Position numbers and translations under genes: made by a program. Source: MED-G105 sp039025235 (GTDB taxonomy: Bacteria; Pseudomonadota; Alphaproteobacteria; Caulobacterales; Parvularculaceae). Taken from it: 64,000 nt of DNA. The stretch lies in the NCBI GenBank assembly GCA_039025235.1, contig JBCCOS010000005.1, forward strand, positions 186,001 through 250,000, in the 5' to 3' direction. Position 1 is the stretch's first letter. The number at the start of each line of letters is the position of its first letter. Below the pieces are notes generated by a model. The model had not been told where the DNA came from. It saw only the letters and a program-made list of their open reading frames with translations, and ran no database searches. Positions 1 through 9,277 of the stretch are shown piece by piece.

Positions 1-234
1 TTCACCTATGTGGCGGGTCAGTCTCAACTCACGGAACTAGCGTATAAAGTTGTGTTTTGTGGTCTAGCAGTGGTTGGTGGCGTGTTAAGTCTAGGCGCGG
101 TCGTCGACTTTTCAGATGCAATGATCTTTGCAATGACAATACCGAATATTATCGGTCTTTATGTTATGGCACCGGAAATCAAGGCGGAATTGCAACGATA
201 TTTGTCGTTGCATGCCAAGGGCCTTGAATCATAA
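1..234 (+). CDS. Sodium:alanine/glycine symporter (AGCS family), C-terminal end only
   Basis: The reading frame is open from base 1 (TTC ACC TAT GTG...) to the TAA at 232-234, so the gene starts outside the window and only about 77 codons are present. Two hydrophobic segments (around YKVVFCGLAVVGGVLSLGAV and MIFAMTIPNIIGLYVM) are followed by a short charged tail. The order of a last transmembrane pair, then 'IPNIIGLYVMAPEIKAEL', is typical of the end of AGCS carriers, which import alanine or glycine with Na+ across the inner membrane. The GTG at base 10 is an internal valine codon and not a start. Substrate cannot be read from this fragment. Confidence 0.75.
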   Translation, partial: FTYVAGQSQLTELAYKVVFCGLAVVGGVLSLGAVVDFSDAMIFAMTIPNIIGLYVMAPEIKAELQRYLSLHAKGLES

Positions 235-336
235 AAGGGGCTTAGCGAGCAAAACATAACGAAATATTCCGTTGATGCCGGGAATGACCGGATTTTCGAT
301 TGCGCCATGAGCTCAGCGTTCAGCGTAAACCCGCCA

Positions 337-444
337 CTAGAGCCGTTTGCATTCAAGCTGATTCAGAAAACGGCTCTAGAGTCTCGTTGGAGCCTGTTGC
401 GAACCGCAAAACCGGTGATCCACTTTTGATGCAACAGGCTCTAG
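337..444. repeat. Dispersed double-hairpin repeat A, copy 1 (108 bp)
   Basis: The element begins and ends with CTAG. It holds two hairpins in a row. Hairpin 1 is a perfect 12-bp stem (CTAGAGCCGTTT / AAACGGCTCTAG) around a 19-nt loop. Hairpin 2 has the stem AGCCTGTTGC / GCAACAGGCT. Near-identical copies lie at 13027-13134 and 36164-36267, and a diverged hairpin-1-only copy at 991-1032. It has no coding capacity of its own. It resembles a MITE or REP/BIME-type intergenic palindrome; I do not recognise it as a named family. It may also terminate transcription from the upstream symporter gene. Confidence 0.9.
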
Positions 445-643
445 TCCCAAAAGCACAAAGAGTATGCGTTTAAAGTCTGCCGTCTTCTTTTGATCCTTTA
501 AATTCAAACGTTTCATCTAATATCAGAAACGGGTCATCCCAATTAAACCTTAAACGCCTTGAACCCGTTTCTTCAGTAGCGTTACGGTCTGACTTTGGTT
601 TTATAGTTAGTGACAAGCAGTAAACTGCAACGGAGATCGAACC

Positions 644-907
644 TTGAAATACATCCTAATATCATTAGTCGCGTTATTCAGTACAATGGCAGTTGCACAG
701 GATGATCTTGTTGCAATGTGTGAAGCTACTCTTGAAGCTGAAGGTGGAAAAGCTGAAGGCTGCTCTTGCCTCGTTGAGAAAATCAGCGACGATCCAGCAT
801 TATTTGAAGAGTTTATCTCGCTTGGTGCATTAAGTGATATGAACGAACGGTACGAAGCAGCGTCCAGTGATGCAAAAGCTGTCATTGATGAATGCAAGTT
901 GCGTTAA
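644..907 (+). CDS. Small exported protein with four cysteines, unknown function
   Basis: This is an 87-residue protein starting at TTG (644), with a GGAG ribosome-binding site at 632-635. Residues 1-18 form a clear Sec signal peptide (positive Lys2, hydrophobic core, likely cleavage after AVA before QDD). The mature part is about 69 residues, acidic and helical in character, with Cys at the N-terminal end (MCEA), a CSC pair and a C-terminal Cys (DECK). This pattern could form two disulfides in the periplasm. I do not recognise a family. It stands alone between two repeat-A elements, so the sequence gives no operon context for its role. Confidence 0.7.
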   Translation: MKYILISLVALFSTMAVAQDDLVAMCEATLEAEGGKAEGCSCLVEKISDDPALFEEFISLGALSDMNERYEAASSDAKAVIDECKLR

Positions 908-990
908 AGCCTTTTCATAGACTTTTGTAATTTAGTTAAAATAAATGCGTTAGAAACAATGGTCTATCGTACTGTGTTTCGACACTGACT

Positions 991-1032
991 GAAGCCGTTC
1001 AATTTCAAGTGTAATCACTAAACGGCTTTAGG
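991..1032. repeat. Diverged half copy of repeat A (hairpin 1 only)
   Basis: GAAGCCGTT... and ...AAACGGCTTTAG form an 8-bp stem (AAGCCGTT / AACGGCTT). The loop still matches the repeat-A loop (ATTCAAG-like) and is followed by GTCTC, as in the full copies. Hairpin 2 is missing. It lies 84 bases past the stop of the small exported protein and is followed by a T-rich stretch, so it may serve as a transcription terminator there. Confidence 0.65.
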
Positions 1033-1169
1033 TCTCTTATTCTATGCACCTTCTAATGCGCGGGCTAACATTTAATCGAGCTATGAATGCGTCATACACC
1101 AGATGCTTTAGGCATTATCAGGTAACCGGACGTTTGAATGCCAATGTTCAACGACGAGCAGTAAAAAGG

Positions 1170-2156
1170 CTATACCTCTTCCCCTCTTTTTTTCAGCATC
1201 TTTTTAAGAAGATTGGGCCCCACCTGCGGACGACTCCAGGGGCACACGGTAATGCAAATTCCACATCCAATTGTTTCCTTAATATATGGAATGCATGCAT
1301 CGAAATCGACATACCACTTTTCAACACCGCGCACCATCTGTTTCTCATCTGAAATAGCGTCCGGCGGACACGCCTTGACGCATATTTGACAGTTCGTACA
1401 AAAATCATCAGCACCAAAGACGTCTGGTTTGTAAGTGTCGAAGGGGGCATCGGTTGCAACGGCTGCTAGTCGAAAGTTAGCACCAAGTGTTCGGTTAATA
1501 AGGGAGCCATGCTTGCCAAGCTCGCCAAGACCAGCCGCAATGGCTGCGGGCACCATATTAAGCGCACTGGCGAACGGTCCCCCATACGGTTTTGCACTGT
1601 AGCCCTGTGCACGAAGGTGATTTGACAAGCGGCGAGCAACACGTAGTCCACGGTTATACTGCTTCGCCATCTCCACTGACGCCGTTTGATTTTCAAAGCT
1701 TGCAGGCGCGTGTTTAACGTTTTCGTAATCTTGCTGTACACCGATCATAACCAGTCGCGGTTGATCTATCTCATAGCTGTCGAAAACGAACATTGGATCC
1801 AGATCAGTGAAACCGACAACATCACCTTCGTTTGCGAGCACGAACTCTTCAATTTCCTTTGTCCATGCTTCTGGTGATTTTTCTATTTTTTCAGGGGCCT
1901 GCTCAACCGACTTCGGGCCTATTTTCTCCGGGTCCTGCGAGCCGAGTTCAGCGAAAGTCTCAGCTGCTGCGAAAAATTGCCCGCCGACATATTGAGTCAG
2001 TTCAATGAAAGGGTTTTTTCCCGCAGGATGCCAAAAGAATGGTGACGCTGGACGCGCTTCTGTCTCTCCAAGGCCATTAAGGTCATTGCCACTTTCAAAT
2101 TCCTCAGGGTAAAGCTCTTTGATTTTGGGGTCGGGGCTGAATTCGGTTTTCGACAA
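1170..2156 (-). CDS. Reductive-dehalogenase-like double [4Fe-4S] protein
   Basis: This is a 328-residue protein starting at TTG (2156) with a strong AAGGAG site upstream. The C-terminal third carries two ferredoxin-type [4Fe-4S] motifs: C253-x2-C-x2-C-x3-CP and C288 ... C298-x2-C-x3-CPWSRP. The middle part (about 95-245) looks like the cobalamin-binding nitroreductase-like fold shared by QueG and reductive dehalogenases (RdhA), with the conserved GELGKHGSLIN-type stretch. There is no Tat signal, and I see no RdhB anchor gene nearby, so it is probably cytoplasmic. That differs from respiratory RdhA. QueG (epoxyqueuosine reductase) is the alternative, but the N-terminal extension and the cluster spacing fit the RdhA-like branch better. 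The substrate is unknown. Confidence 0.7.
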   Translation of the reverse strand: MSKTEFSPDPKIKELYPEEFESGNDLNGLGETEARPASPFFWHPAGKNPFIELTQYVGGQFFAAAETFAELGSQDPEKIGPKSVEQAPEKIEKSPEAWTKEIEEFVLANEGDVVGFTDLDPMFVFDSYEIDQPRLVMIGVQQDYENVKHAPASFENQTASVEMAKQYNRGLRVARRLSNHLRAQGYSAKPYGGPFASALNMVPAAIAAGLGELGKHGSLINRTLGANFRLAAVATDAPFDTYKPDVFGADDFCTNCQICVKACPPDAISDEKQMVRGVEKWYVDFDACIPYIKETIGCGICITVCPWSRPQVGPNLLKKMLKKRGEEV

Positions 2157-2468
2157 GACTTACTCCTTGGATCAGCTGCATCACTCCTGGGATATCTCTA
2201 GGAATGGGCTTGGCAATGACCATGATCCCGATTTTATAAGCCAATATCAGTCACTGATCAAAAAATATCTAATGGAGCGTTATTTCGTCACGTTATTAAT
2301 GTGCTCAATAGGTGGGACGACAAAGCTATCGCGATACTATCCATCGCTTAGCAGTGTAAAAGATTGACGTTTAGGCCTAAAATTCACGAGCGTTAATGAT
2401 GACTCCGTGGATTGCTGCGCTGCAGCAGTAAGCATTCAAGCGAGAACAAAGTGCCTTTTAGAATTCGT
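2157..2468. other. Intergenic, no gene seen
   Basis: These 312 bases lie between the end of the hybrid kinase and the start of the iron-sulfur protein, both on the minus strand. They hold the AAGGAG site of the downstream gene next to its TTG. A short GCTGCGCTGCAGC palindrome lies near 2414-2427. I see no convincing reading frame or terminator. Confidence 0.5.
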
Positions 2469-4712
2469 TTAAATGGATGCCGCTTGATGATCTGTGTTCT
2501 TTTCTTCAAGCCAGTCATTGAGCGCTTCAGTGAGAATGGCTTTGCGCACAGGCTTATTAATATAGCCGTTAAAGCCCCTCGATAAGAAGCGTTGTCTGTC
2601 ATCATTAACAGCGTGTGCCGTGAGAGCAATAATTGGCGTGATCGCTCGATTACACTCCTTTTCCCATAACCGGATGGCATCAAAGGCTTCTTCGCCATCC
2701 ATTACGGGCATCGAAATATCCATCAAAACGAGATCAAAATCATCAGTTCTGAAAATCTCAAACGCTTGCTGGCCGTCCTCCGCAAAAGTGATTGCGTAAA
2801 GGTTGTTATCGATCATGTTTTCAATAACAAGTCGGTTCACTTCATTGTCTTCGGCAATCAGTATACGTTTTTTAGAAAGTACATTTGCAGGAGGATCGAA
2901 TTCGATGGTCTCGGTTCGTTCTTCACTTTCATCATGAGACGATGCCTCAAGGTAAAGATCGTAGCTGAGGAATGATAAAAGAGCGCCTTCAATCTGGCCT
3001 GACCGTACTGGCTTCGTTAGAATTTCAACGGGTGGTAAGGTTTTAAATGCTCGCCTTGTGTCGTCGGCGTCCACTGATGACAGAACTAAAATTGGAAGAT
3101 GAGTATTATCGATTCTGCGTATCTCTTGTGCTAATGCAAAGCCGTCCATCCCTGGCATTTGAAAATCGATGATCGCGAAATCAAAAGCATTCCCTGCATC
3201 ACGATCAAATAGTTTAAGGGCTGACATCCCGTCAGATGCAACGCAAGATTTAATGCCGAGGCGATCCATCAATTCGCCTAGAATTTCTCGATTTACAGCT
3301 AAGTCGTCGACAATAATTGCGCGCTTTCCTTGGAGGCACTTTACATTCAGTTCTTTGGTTTCTGCTGATGGTGTACTACTCTCGTCAATGGGCAGGCGAA
3401 GCGAAACCCTAAAGGTTGATCCTTTCCCCAAAACGCTTGTTACACTGACATCTCCGCCCATCGCGTTGATGAGGCTTTTGGTGATAGACAGGCCCAATCC
3501 GGTACCGCCGAAACGTCGTGTTGTTGATGTCTCTGCTTGGGTGAATTTATCGAATATCGTATTTTTGACGTGATCAGGAATACCAATTCCCGTGTCAATT
3601 ATTTCGATTTTCAAGTTTACTGCATCGCCGTCTTCGACGCCTGAGACAAAGATCGACACACTGCCTTCGTGTGTGAATTTGATAGCGTTACCAACGAGGT
3701 TCGTAAGAGCCTGCTTAATACGACCCTCATCACCGATAAAACGGTTATTGAGATCAGGGTCATATCGAACAGCGAGGTCTATTTTCTTTTTCCTAGCAAC
3801 GCCGCCCATGAGCGCCGCAATATCGTCAACCGCTCGTCTTAGGTCAAAAGGGACGGGGTCCAGCTCAAGTTGTCCTGCTTCGATTTTTGAGAAGTCTAGG
3901 ATATCATTGACGATGGTGAGTAGTGCCAGGCCAGAGCTGTGAATTGTTGATGCGAATTGACGTTCTTTTTCATTGAGGTTAGACGCCTGTAGCAATTCAG
4001 CCATGCCTATAACGCCATTCATAGGTGTGCGGATTTCATGACTCATGTTTGCTAGAAATTCCGATTTTGCACGATTTGCTGCCTCGGCGTCGGTTCGTGC
4101 GGCAGACAGAGCTGCCATCGATTTTTCAATTTCTCTTTGAAAGAGCGAGGCGCCTACTGAGGCAAAAATCACGTTAACGATTATACCGATAAAAATGATG
4201 ATAAGTAAATTATTTAAAAGGATCTCTCGATCAACACTTTCGAACATTTCTAAGTAGTGATTAAGGTCAATATTGAAGAATAAGGTGCTTAAAGCGATGG
4301 TAATCAAAACACCGGCAAAAACAGTCGCACGCCACCCGCCAATGACAGCTGAAATAATTGGTATGGTCGCAAAAAACATGGCTTTCACAGTAAGCAAACC
4401 GCCAAGTTGAAAGCATTGCACCGTTAGAAAGGTCACGGAATAAGTAATAAGCGCATAGCTGATAATTTTTTTTGGCGCGCCAAGGGCCAACGCTACGGGA
4501 AACAATGCAAAAGCATAGATAAGTACACCGATTAAGCTGAAATGGTCATTGTTGTTTTGACCCAATAAGCCTTCTAACAAAAACGAAAATAAAAGGGAAA
4601 CCCCAGCTGCTAGCCAACAGATCGTTGTCAACGCCCTTAATTGCGCGGTCAAAATCGCTGACGATTTGGCATGAGGCCAAAATAGTTTTCTAAGAAAACG
4701 ACTAAATTTCAT
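2469..4712 (-). CDS. Membrane-bound hybrid histidine kinase with two receiver domains
   Basis: The protein has 747 residues. Residues about 25-190 contain six hydrophobic segments (a membrane sensor with no recognisable extracellular domain). A short coiled coil leads into a HisKA domain with the phospho-acceptor His225 in SHEIRTPMNG. The ATPase domain follows, with N box (NLVGNAIKFTH), G1 (DTGIGIP) and G2 (GTGLGLSI). Two receiver domains follow: one starting near 460 (VDD ... DFQMPGMDG) and one near 612 (AEDNEVNR ... LMDISMPVMDG). No Hpt domain is present, so the phosphorelay must use a separate Hpt protein or end here. The first receiver has DFQ at the phosphorylation site, so the aspartate is kept. 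The downstream neighbour on the same strand is the iron-sulfur protein, 312 bases away. The signal sensed is unknown. Confidence 0.92.
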   Translation of the reverse strand: MKFSRFLRKLFWPHAKSSAILTAQLRALTTICWLAAGVSLLFSFLLEGLLGQNNNDHFSLIGVLIYAFALFPVALALGAPKKIISYALITYSVTFLTVQCFQLGGLLTVKAMFFATIPIISAVIGGWRATVFAGVLITIALSTLFFNIDLNHYLEMFESVDREILLNNLLIIIFIGIIVNVIFASVGASLFQREIEKSMAALSAARTDAEAANRAKSEFLANMSHEIRTPMNGVIGMAELLQASNLNEKERQFASTIHSSGLALLTIVNDILDFSKIEAGQLELDPVPFDLRRAVDDIAALMGGVARKKKIDLAVRYDPDLNNRFIGDEGRIKQALTNLVGNAIKFTHEGSVSIFVSGVEDGDAVNLKIEIIDTGIGIPDHVKNTIFDKFTQAETSTTRRFGGTGLGLSITKSLINAMGGDVSVTSVLGKGSTFRVSLRLPIDESSTPSAETKELNVKCLQGKRAIIVDDLAVNREILGELMDRLGIKSCVASDGMSALKLFDRDAGNAFDFAIIDFQMPGMDGFALAQEIRRIDNTHLPILVLSSVDADDTRRAFKTLPPVEILTKPVRSGQIEGALLSFLSYDLYLEASSHDESEERTETIEFDPPANVLSKKRILIAEDNEVNRLVIENMIDNNLYAITFAEDGQQAFEIFRTDDFDLVLMDISMPVMDGEEAFDAIRLWEKECNRAITPIIALTAHAVNDDRQRFLSRGFNGYINKPVRKAILTEALNDWLEEKNTDHQAASI

Positions 4713-5059
4713 CTGGACGCCCCTTGGATGAGCAATACGTCATTTTAGTTAACAAGCCGTTTTTCGATGCCGTGACGCTTATGTCTTCGAATAAGACGGG
4801 TATATTTTTTGGGGGGAACGGAAAACAATATCGGGTTTGAGCAGTTTTTAGCTGTTACATTACCACTATCATCTAATAATCTGAGAATTGTCAGAGACCG
4901 ATAAAGGTAGCCAGAACGAGTATCCAAATTCTTGCTGTGGGTTGTGGCTTAATCGATACAGATCCGGCGCATGCATCGCGGTAATGACCTGTGATCAGCA
5001 GTGGCATTCGCTATTTTGGTGGTGTACATCAAAGTAAAATTAACAATCTGGAAAATAGT
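4713..5059. other. Divergent intergenic region
   Basis: This 347-base gap separates the kinase (minus) from the dehydratase (plus), so it must hold both promoters. A run of T and G (about 4805-4816) stands out. I see no credible small gene, RNA or repeat. Confidence 0.5.
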
Positions 5060-6262
5060 ATGAAGATTTCTAAGGTAGAAGCGTTGCGTATCCGTGTGCC
5101 TGATTGGTCCCCCCAGCCAGCCCTCGCGACAGCACCAACCGACGCGCTTTTTGATTTCGGAGAAACCCTTCGGGATCAATCAATGTGTACTTATAATATG
5201 GTCGCGGAAGGCCGCCGTGAGCCAGTGTTTATTGTTATTGTCCGTGTTAGCACAACCGATGGGATTGAGGGACTTGGCGGGATTGCCTTAGGCTCCAGTG
5301 CTTCAGCCTCTGTTGTTGAGAATCAGCTTGCGCCCCTCGTTGAGGGCGAAAGCCCATTCAATACCGAATTGATTTGGGAGAAAATGTATCGCTCTACCGT
5401 CAATATCGGTCGCAGTGGCCTCGTTCTTGAGGCGATAAGCGGCGTTGATATTGCTATTTGGGATGTCATCGGAAAAGCACTTGGTCAACCCGTTTATAAT
5501 CTGCTTGGCGGGAAAACCCGCAGCCGTATAAAGGCGTATTGTTCAGCGGGAAGAACAATTGATGATGTCGAGGAGATGGGGCGCACCGCTGCTGAGCGGA
5601 AAGAAAGATACGGTTTAAGTGCTTTCAAAATGTGGTTTGGGTATGGCCCCACCGACGGTGAAGAGGGCATGCGGAAGAATGAAAATTGTATTGCGGCCTT
5701 GAGAGAGGCGCTTGGTCCCGATACAGATTTGATGGCTGACGCCTATATGGGCTGGAATGTGCCTTATGCCATCGAGATGTGTCGACGGTTAGCGCCTTAT
5801 GGATTGCGGTGGATTGAAGAACCACTGATGCCAGATAATCTAAGCGGTTATGCGGAGATCCGTCGGAAGTCGCCCATTCCTATTTCAGGGGGGGAGCATG
5901 AATTTACGCGGTGGGGCTTTCGGCGCATGATCGAGGCGGGAGCCGTTGATATTCTGCAGCCGGATGTTAATCGTTGCGGTGGTGTGACTGAGGCAAGGAA
6001 AATCTGGGCACTAGCGCAGGCACACGATTTACCGGTGATCCCTCATTCCCACAACTTCCATAACCAACACCTTATCATGGCGAGTTTAAACTCGCCGCTG
6101 TCAGAGTGGTTTCCCTCGGAGTATCGTGATGGCGATACGTTTTTCTCAGAACTATTCCACGGCGAAGCCGATGTAGAAGATGGCTTCATCACGCTGAGCG
6201 ATCAACCAGGATTTGGCGTGTCATTGAATGAAGATATCGTCAATGAGCATTTGATCAAATAG
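5060..6262 (+). CDS. Enolase-superfamily dehydratase, L-rhamnonate dehydratase-like
   Basis: This is a mandelate racemase/muconate lactonizing-type enzyme of 400 residues from the ATG at 5060; a longer frame opens at 4991 but adds a non-conserved leader. After an N-terminal capping domain, the TIM barrel shows the three metal ligands in order: Asp in DLMADAYMGWN, Glu in RWIEEPL and Glu in ISGGEHE. Next come ILQPDVNRCGG and a C-terminal catalytic-type His in PHSHNFHNQH. FKMWFGYGP and the GEHEFTRWGFR stretch resemble RhmD-type sugar-acid dehydratases. The expected reaction is dehydration of an aldonic acid to a 2-keto-3-deoxy acid, but substrates in this superfamily cannot be fixed from sequence. 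The MFS carrier that follows may import the substrate. Confidence 0.8.
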   Translation: MKISKVEALRIRVPDWSPQPALATAPTDALFDFGETLRDQSMCTYNMVAEGRREPVFIVIVRVSTTDGIEGLGGIALGSSASASVVENQLAPLVEGESPFNTELIWEKMYRSTVNIGRSGLVLEAISGVDIAIWDVIGKALGQPVYNLLGGKTRSRIKAYCSAGRTIDDVEEMGRTAAERKERYGLSAFKMWFGYGPTDGEEGMRKNENCIAALREALGPDTDLMADAYMGWNVPYAIEMCRRLAPYGLRWIEEPLMPDNLSGYAEIRRKSPIPISGGEHEFTRWGFRRMIEAGAVDILQPDVNRCGGVTEARKIWALAQAHDLPVIPHSHNFHNQHLIMASLNSPLSEWFPSEYRDGDTFFSELFHGEADVEDGFITLSDQPGFGVSLNEDIVNEHLIK

Positions 6263-6464
6263 TTGATGGTTGACTCGCGAGCAGTCGATAAGTTGTCAAC
6301 TTGGTAAACGCTGTAAAGCGCAGATCGGGTTTGTTACTGCGACTGGGGTTTTCTAAAATCTCGACGTAAAGAAGATCATGGTATATACTTTCAACAGTTA
6401 AACTTAGCCGCGGCGCAGCAATGTTTGTTGCCATTGCTTAAAGTAAGTCTCAGAGACGTTTTTC

Positions 6465-7826
6465 ATGAAAAGCCAAAACAGTATTTCGTCGTCCAGTGCT
6501 TGGTATCTTATTGGTGTCCTCTGGTTCACATACGTCGTCTCATTTCTCGATCGTATGATCCTCACATTATTGATCGAGCCAATAAAGGCAGACTTCGGAC
6601 TAACTGATTTCCAAAGTAGCTTATTGGTCGGATTTTCGTTTGTTTTGTTCTATGTTTCCTTTGGTTTGCCAGTTGCATATTTTGCAGATCAGACGAACCG
6701 AAAACGGCTGATCATGATTGCTGTTACCATATGGGGTACGATGACGGCATTGTGCGGAACAGCGAAGAACTTTACATCATTGTTGTTATTTCGCTTTGGC
6801 GTTGGGGCCGGGGAATCAGCGCTTCATCCGAGCGCGCTGTCAATGATATCTGATGCGTTTGAGCCTGAGCGCCGAACCCTACCGATGTCCATTTTTCTTT
6901 CGGCGGCAACGGCTGGCGTCGCACTTTCTTATATTCTCGGTAGTTTGCTTTATGGGTTTGCACAAAAATTTGGCGTGTATCAGCTCCCCATCATTGGTGA
7001 TGTAAAGCCCTGGCAAACCACGTTATTGCTGGTTGCTACACCTGCATTCCTCAGTGTTGCACTCCTAGCATTTGTAAAAGAACCATCCAGGGTAAACCGA
7101 GGTGATTGTGATGCAAAAGAGCAAATCCGCCCTAGTGAAATCTTCAAGCATTTAAAAGATTATCCACTTGTATATGTAGGGTCAATTTTGGGTCCTGCCA
7201 TTGCTAATATGGCAATGTATTCCTTTATGACTTGGATCCCTTCTATGTTTGCCAGATCTTATGGATGGCCGCCAGAGAAAAGCGGTGTTGCGATCGGTCT
7301 AACGATGGTAATAGGGGGCATTGTTGGTACAATTCTCGTTCCCATCGTAAAGAAATATGCTGAGAAAACTGGTGTGCCAGATAGTGCTTATGCCGTATCT
7401 ATCATTACCCTGATCATGTCGGCAGTTAGCGTATCTTCATTACCATTTATTGATAATGCATGGATCGTTATCGGTGCTTTTGCATTCACGTCTATATTTG
7501 GCGTGTTCTTGAATGTGCTTCCTCAGGTTAGTTTGCAGCATATTGCCCCTGACCGTTTGAGAGCTCAAATCACAGCAATTTGGCTTATTGCCAGTAATTT
7601 GATCGGGTTTGGCCTTGGTCCTTCAGGAACCGCACTGCTTTCCGACGCTCTGGCATCGGACGGTTCACAGCTTAGGACAGCACTTTCTATTTTTTCAGCA
7701 GCCTCATTTGCTGTGGCAGCTGTGACGATGTATCTATGCCGCCCATATGTGTTAGCAAGGCTGCCCCAGGAAAAGCCAGGAACATCCACGACGCAAGAAA
7801 TTGATAAAGTGTCTGCCGTGGGTTAA
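6465..7826 (+). CDS. MFS transporter, likely organic or sugar acid uptake
   Basis: The protein has 453 residues with about 12 hydrophobic segments in two halves. It carries the MFS signature between TM2 and TM3 (ADQTNRKRLI) and an acidic-aromatic TM1 (FLDRMILTLLIEPIKADFGLTD), as seen in the hexuronate/anion-cation symporter and spinster-like groups. TM4 carries GVGAGESALHPSALSMISD. It lies 202 bases after the sugar-acid dehydratase on the same strand, which suggests a pair that takes up and dehydrates one substrate. That link is inference. The ribosome-binding site (AGAGACG) is weak. The gene converges on folE. Confidence 0.85.
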   Translation: MKSQNSISSSSAWYLIGVLWFTYVVSFLDRMILTLLIEPIKADFGLTDFQSSLLVGFSFVLFYVSFGLPVAYFADQTNRKRLIMIAVTIWGTMTALCGTAKNFTSLLLFRFGVGAGESALHPSALSMISDAFEPERRTLPMSIFLSAATAGVALSYILGSLLYGFAQKFGVYQLPIIGDVKPWQTTLLLVATPAFLSVALLAFVKEPSRVNRGDCDAKEQIRPSEIFKHLKDYPLVYVGSILGPAIANMAMYSFMTWIPSMFARSYGWPPEKSGVAIGLTMVIGGIVGTILVPIVKKYAEKTGVPDSAYAVSIITLIMSAVSVSSLPFIDNAWIVIGAFAFTSIFGVFLNVLPQVSLQHIAPDRLRAQITAIWLIASNLIGFGLGPSGTALLSDALASDGSQLRTALSIFSAASFAVAAVTMYLCRPYVLARLPQEKPGTSTTQEIDKVSAVG

Positions 7827-7916
7827 GCGCTCGCCTTTTGACCCAGTCAACAATGCTATTAATACGACTATAAACCAATCTATTCGCTATGCAGATGATG
7901 TGGATGCCGCTACGAT

Positions 7917-8714
7917 TTATCCTGGTTGGCCGATTAACCGAAGGAACCGCGTTTCGATCGCTGGGTCACTATCAAAAACGCCAGTCATCCTTTGTGTAAC
8001 GCAAGACACATCGGCTTTACGAATACCCCGGGTGGTGATGCATGAGTGCTGAGCGTCAATCAGGACAGCAACACCCTTTGGCTTTAACGCTGAGTCAATT
8101 GCGTCGGCAATTTGCTCTGTAAGGGTTTCTTGACTGACGAGACGTTTGGAAAAAACGTCAACAACGCGAGCAAGTTTCGAAATGCCGACAACACGCTCCG
8201 ACGGAAGATAAGCGACATGGGCCATCCCTGTGATGGGAAAGAGGTGGTGTTCACAGTGGCTTTCCACACTGATATTCTTCATCAGAACAATATCATGATA
8301 TCCCGCAACATCTTCGAATGTTCGTCCAAGGATCTCAATTGGGTCTTCCTTATAACCCTGAAGACATTCCTCAAAAGCATCCACATATCGCCGCGGCGTA
8401 TCTAATAGCCCTTCCCTTGATGGGTCTTCGCCAAAATAGGAGAGGAGCGTGCGCACTGCTTCTTCTGCGTCAGCTTTTGTCACGGCACTATCGTTGGTAT
8501 TTTTTGCTCGCCCCATTTCGGCTGGCGAATATTCCGGTTGTTGCATTGCCGCTCGTGCACCCGCAATTGGAATCGTTGCAATGACCGATGCCGATTGGCT
8601 CGCTCTTTCCTTAAGTTCAACTCGTGCGTCGATCGTTTTGCTTTCCAGGGTATCTCCATCAAGTTGGTCTTTTCTTGATGGCTTTACAAATGGGGTTACC
8701 TGATTAATGCCCAT
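7917..8714 (-). CDS. folE: GTP cyclohydrolase I
   Basis: It opens GTP to 7,8-dihydroneopterin triphosphate, the first step of folate (and queuosine precursor) synthesis, as a cytoplasmic toroidal decamer. Zinc ligands are visible as Cys and His in SHCEHH and the second Cys in AQHSCITTRG; SREGLLDTPRR and YLPSERVVGISKLAR are also conserved. The 265-residue length includes about 75 poorly conserved N-terminal residues. GGAG seven bases before the ATG at 8714 supports the long start (an internal Met57 at 8546 is the alternative). It is the last gene after ribH, 35 bases downstream, so it is probably cotranscribed from the FMN-riboswitch promoter. That would put folate entry under FMN control. This is inference. 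Confidence 0.93.
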   Translation of the reverse strand: MGINQVTPFVKPSRKDQLDGDTLESKTIDARVELKERASQSASVIATIPIAGARAAMQQPEYSPAEMGRAKNTNDSAVTKADAEEAVRTLLSYFGEDPSREGLLDTPRRYVDAFEECLQGYKEDPIEILGRTFEDVAGYHDIVLMKNISVESHCEHHLFPITGMAHVAYLPSERVVGISKLARVVDVFSKRLVSQETLTEQIADAIDSALKPKGVAVLIDAQHSCITTRGIRKADVSCVTQRMTGVFDSDPAIETRFLRLIGQPG

Positions 8715-8749
8715 TTTCTGCTCCGTGCTTTAGGTTTTTATACCTGTGA

Positions 8750-9277
8750 TTAATCGTTAGACTTTGTAAGTTTTCGCTGCAGGCTCGCTGTTTCAATGGC
8801 GGTAAGAGCGGCCTCCGCTCCTTTATTTCCAGCCTTTGTTCCTGCGCGTTCAATGGCTTGTTCAATGGTATCTGTTGTCAATACACCAAACGCGACCGGA
8901 ACGCCGGTGGATAGTGCAACCGACGATAAGCCTTTTGCCGCTTCACCAGCCACATAGTCAAAATGTGGTGTTGCGCCGCGAATAACGCATCCAAGGGCGA
9001 CGATCGCATCAAATTGTCCGGTATCCGCCATTGTTTTGGCGATGACCGGCAGCTCAAAGGCGCCGGGCGCGGTTGCAACTGTGACGTCTTTTGCGTCCGC
9101 ACCAGCGCGGGACAGAGCGCCGAGTGCGCCTTCTAATAATCGGTCTACGATGAATTCGTTCCAACGTGTTGCAATGACGCCGAGACGCATCCCATGGGCA
9201 TTGCTCTCACCTTCTAGGTGATTTGCCTGTGTGGCAGCCATAACAGCCATCCGTATTGGTCCTTTTTCGTTATTCAT
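8750..9277 (-). CDS. ribH: 6,7-dimethyl-8-ribityllumazine synthase
   Basis: It condenses 5-amino-6-ribitylaminouracil with dihydroxybutanone phosphate. Family signatures occur in order: ATRWNEFIVD, GAFELPV, GCVIRGATPHFDYV (catalytic His), VPVAFGVLTTDT and AGTKAGNKGAEAA. The protein has 175 residues, with a non-conserved leader of about 30 residues before MRLGVIATRWN. The ATG at 9277 follows the TAA of ribB directly, so translation is coupled. An internal Met at MRLGV is a possible alternative start. Confidence 0.95.
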   Translation of the reverse strand: MNNEKGPIRMAVMAATQANHLEGESNAHGMRLGVIATRWNEFIVDRLLEGALGALSRAGADAKDVTVATAPGAFELPVIAKTMADTGQFDAIVALGCVIRGATPHFDYVAGEAAKGLSSVALSTGVPVAFGVLTTDTIEQAIERAGTKAGNKGAEAALTAIETASLQRKLTKSND

